DNA of 6,852 bases from Chloroflexota bacterium. Lineage in GTDB: Bacteria; Chloroflexota; Limnocylindria; Limnocylindrales; CSP1-4. Position numbers and translations under genes: made by a program. This document shows, one piece after another, positions 5,320 to 6,852 of the stretch; position 1 is the stretch's first letter, and each line of letters opens with the position of its first letter. The stretch is taken from NCBI GenBank assembly GCA_013695255.1, contig JACDAV010000241.1, positions 1 through 6,852 on the forward strand, written 5' to 3'. The notes under the pieces were generated by a model. That model was not told the DNA's origin. It saw only the letters and a program-made list of their open reading frames with translations, and did not search any database.

Positions 5320-6785
5320 GCGCTGCCGCACCTCCCGCCCGTGCCCGCCGCGCCGGCGCCGCGGGCACGCTGCCTGCCCTCCTCAGGGTCATCCGGCCGC
5401 GACCCCGGGGGCGGGAGCTGGGTCTCCTCGTGGTGGTCGCGATCACCCTTGCGATCGGCAGCATCTCACTCAACGTCACGGTTCTCGCCCGGGGGCTCGA
5501 GGAGGGAGCGCCGCTGCCGGCCGGTGCCCTGACGCCCTACGGCGCGGAACTGCTGCTCGTCTACCTCGGCGCGCTCTTCGCCGCGCACGCTGCCCAGGTC
5601 GTGGCAGGGCGGCGGACGGACCAGGTCCTGCTCCCGGCGGTCGGGATGCTCGGCGGGATCAGCCTGCTGCTCATGAGCCGGCTGCCCCAGGATCTGGCCG
5701 GCCAGTTCGGCGGCCTCGCCCAGACCCAGCTCCTGTGGCTCCTGATCGCCCTGGCCCTGACGACGATCGTCGCCGTCGTCGTGCGCTCGGACAGCTGGCT
5801 CCGGCTCTACAAGTACACCTGGGCCGCGGCCGGTGTCGGCCTGCTGCTCCTGACGTTCGTGGCCGGCCGGGAGGTCAACGGCCAGCGCCTGACGCTGGAT
5901 CTCGGACCCGTCAGCGGGCAGCCATCGGAGCTGCTCAAGGTCATCCTCGTGGTGTTCCTGGCCGGTTACCTGTCCGAGAACCGGGCGCTCCTCGTCGAGC
6001 AGTCGACGCGCCTGGGCCCCGTCCGGCTGCCCCCGCTGCCATACCTGGCTCCGATGGCCGCCATGTGGGCCATCGCGCTGGGCGTCGTGGTCGTCCAGCG
6101 CGATTTGGGCGCGGCGCTGCTGTTCTTTGCCGTCTTCCTGCTGCTGCTCTACATCGCCACCGCACGGCTGAGCTACGTCGCGATCGGTCTGGTGCTGTTC
6201 CTCGCTGGTGGCTGGCTGATGTACCAGCTGTTCGGACACGTCCAGGACCGCGTCAACATCTGGCTGGACCCGTTCGCCGATCCGCGCGGCGCGGGCTACC
6301 AGATCGTCCAGGCGCTGTATGCGTTCGGCCGCGGCGGGATCCTGGGCACCGGGCTGGGCAACGGGCTGCCGATGATCGCCGGCCGACTCCCGATCCCCGA
6401 GATCCACACGGACTTTCCGCTTGCCGCGCTGGGCGAGGAGCTGGGGCTGATCGGCATCCTCGGCATCCTCGGCCTGTACTTGGTGGTGATCGAGCGCGGC
6501 CTGCGCATCGCCGCCTCCGCGGCCGATGACTTCCGGGCGCTGCTGGCGGCCGGGCTGTCGCTCGTCGTTGGCGTCCAGGCATTCATCATCGCCGGCGGCA
6601 ACCTCAAGCTCGTGCCGCTCACCGGAATCACCCTGCCGTTCATCTCCTACGGCGGCTCGTCGCTGGTCGCCAATGCGCTCGTGGTGGGTCTGCTGCTGGC
6701 CCTGTCCGATCGCGGGGTGGAGCCGCCGCCACCGCCGCGCACCCGAGGCCGGTTACGTGGCCTGTTCGATCGGGGCGCGGCGTGA
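5316..6785 (+). CDS. rodA: RodA/FtsW family peptidoglycan glycosyltransferase (SEDS)
   Basis: This 489-residue integral membrane enzyme should polymerise lipid II into glycan strands together with a class B penicillin-binding protein. About 12 membrane segments are visible, for example at 36-56, 77-98, 138-156, 207-222, 244-261, 265-282, 286-304, 374-393 and 407-426. Family motifs in order: GQPSELLKV (201-209, with E205), QRDLGAALLFF (261-271), VNIWLDPFADPRGAGYQ (313-329), IHTDFPLAALGEELGLIG (363-380) and PLTGITLPFISYGGSSL (434-450). D366 matches the essential Asp of RodA. The N-terminal extension (1-35) and Pro/Arg-rich tail (465-489) are cytoplasmic, and the length matches actinobacterial RodA (about 470) better than enterobacterial RodA (370). 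The start is GTG 5316 in a GTGA overlap with fhaB. RodA is preferred over FtsW because of the fhaA-fhaB neighbours, but sequence motifs alone do not exclude FtsW. Confidence 0.92.
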   Translation: MSAAAPPARARRAGAAGTLPALLRVIRPRPRGRELGLLVVVAITLAIGSISLNVTVLARGLEEGAPLPAGALTPYGAELLLVYLGALFAAHAAQVVAGRRTDQVLLPAVGMLGGISLLLMSRLPQDLAGQFGGLAQTQLLWLLIALALTTIVAVVVRSDSWLRLYKYTWAAAGVGLLLLTFVAGREVNGQRLTLDLGPVSGQPSELLKVILVVFLAGYLSENRALLVEQSTRLGPVRLPPLPYLAPMAAMWAIALGVVVVQRDLGAALLFFAVFLLLLYIATARLSYVAIGLVLFLAGGWLMYQLFGHVQDRVNIWLDPFADPRGAGYQIVQALYAFGRGGILGTGLGNGLPMIAGRLPIPEIHTDFPLAALGEELGLIGILGILGLYLVVIERGLRIAASAADDFRALLAAGLSLVVGVQAFIIAGGNLKLVPLTGITLPFISYGGSSLVANALVVGLLLALSDRGVEPPPPPRTRGRLRGLFDRGAA

Positions 6786-6852
6786 GCGGCGTCCGCGGCG
6801 GGGGCAGCGTCCGCGGCGGCAAGCCCGGACCGGAGCCCGGCGGCCACCGAGC
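6782..6852 (+). CDS. Start of next operon gene, probably a penicillin-binding protein (3' cut)
   Basis: GTG at 6782 overlaps the rodA stop as GTGA and opens a frame that stays open to the window end (23 full codons). Its first codons, GTGAGCG, repeat those of rodA. The visible peptide starts MSGVRGGGSVRGGKPGPEPG. It is Gly/Arg/Pro-rich and contains two copies of an 11-bp repeat, GTCCGCGGCGG (6791-6801 and 6809-6819). Such a basic, flexible start would suit the short cytoplasmic tail of a class B penicillin-binding protein, which is what follows rodA in this gene order (pbpA in mycobacteria). No enzymatic domain is in view, so the identity comes from position only. Confidence 0.55.
   Translation, partial: MSGVRGGGSVRGGKPGPEPGGHR

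Noticed and set aside
5228..6529. 433-codon + strand frame overlapping fhaB and rodA, and a 313-codon - strand frame at 5466-6407
   Set aside because: Both run through the unmistakable rodA coding sequence and give Arg/Pro/Gly- or Gln/Asp-rich peptides without family motifs.

Overview
The window is very GC-rich bacterial DNA with tightly packed, mostly long genes. A FhaA-type protein (DUF3662 plus FHA), a membrane-anchored FHA protein, a RodA/FtsW glycosyltransferase and the start of another gene lie in a row. This is the cell-wall/division module of Actinobacteria such as mycobacteria, and it also occurs in some high-GC Chloroflexota. A secreted-type LVIVD beta-propeller carrying a PA domain fits either phylum. 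I lean towards an uncultured Chloroflexota (Limnocylindria-like) or a deep actinobacterial lineage, but the sequence alone does not settle this.

Layout: (1) Positions 1-1770, + strand, hold the 3' part of an LVIVD-repeat beta-propeller protein with a protease-associated (PA) domain inserted in it. Its beginning lies outside the window. (2) Positions 1771-2011 are a tail-to-tail intergenic region with a strong GC-rich hairpin terminator and smaller hairpins. (3) Positions 2012-3895, - strand, hold a 627-residue protein of unknown function. It has cysteine-rich zinc-binding modules at both ends and a long Ala/Glu/Arg coiled coil with an imperfect repeat in the middle. (4) Positions 3896-4108 are a divergent promoter region with a probable -10 box on each strand and a perfect 10-bp inverted repeat with widely spaced arms. 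(5) Positions 4109-6852, + strand, are an operon fhaA - fhaB - rodA - (next gene, cut by the window end). The genes are separated by 2 bp or overlap by 4 bp (GTGA).

The + strand operon is the coherent unit. The two FHA proteins would read Thr-phosphorylation signals from Ser/Thr kinases, probably encoded nearby, and pass them to the peptidoglycan polymerase RodA and its partner transpeptidase, the expected identity of the truncated last gene. Unlike the mycobacterial order, no PstP-type phosphatase gene sits between fhaB and rodA. The least understood element is the divergently transcribed double-zinc-module coiled-coil protein. No mobile element, CRISPR array, tRNA or rRNA was seen.
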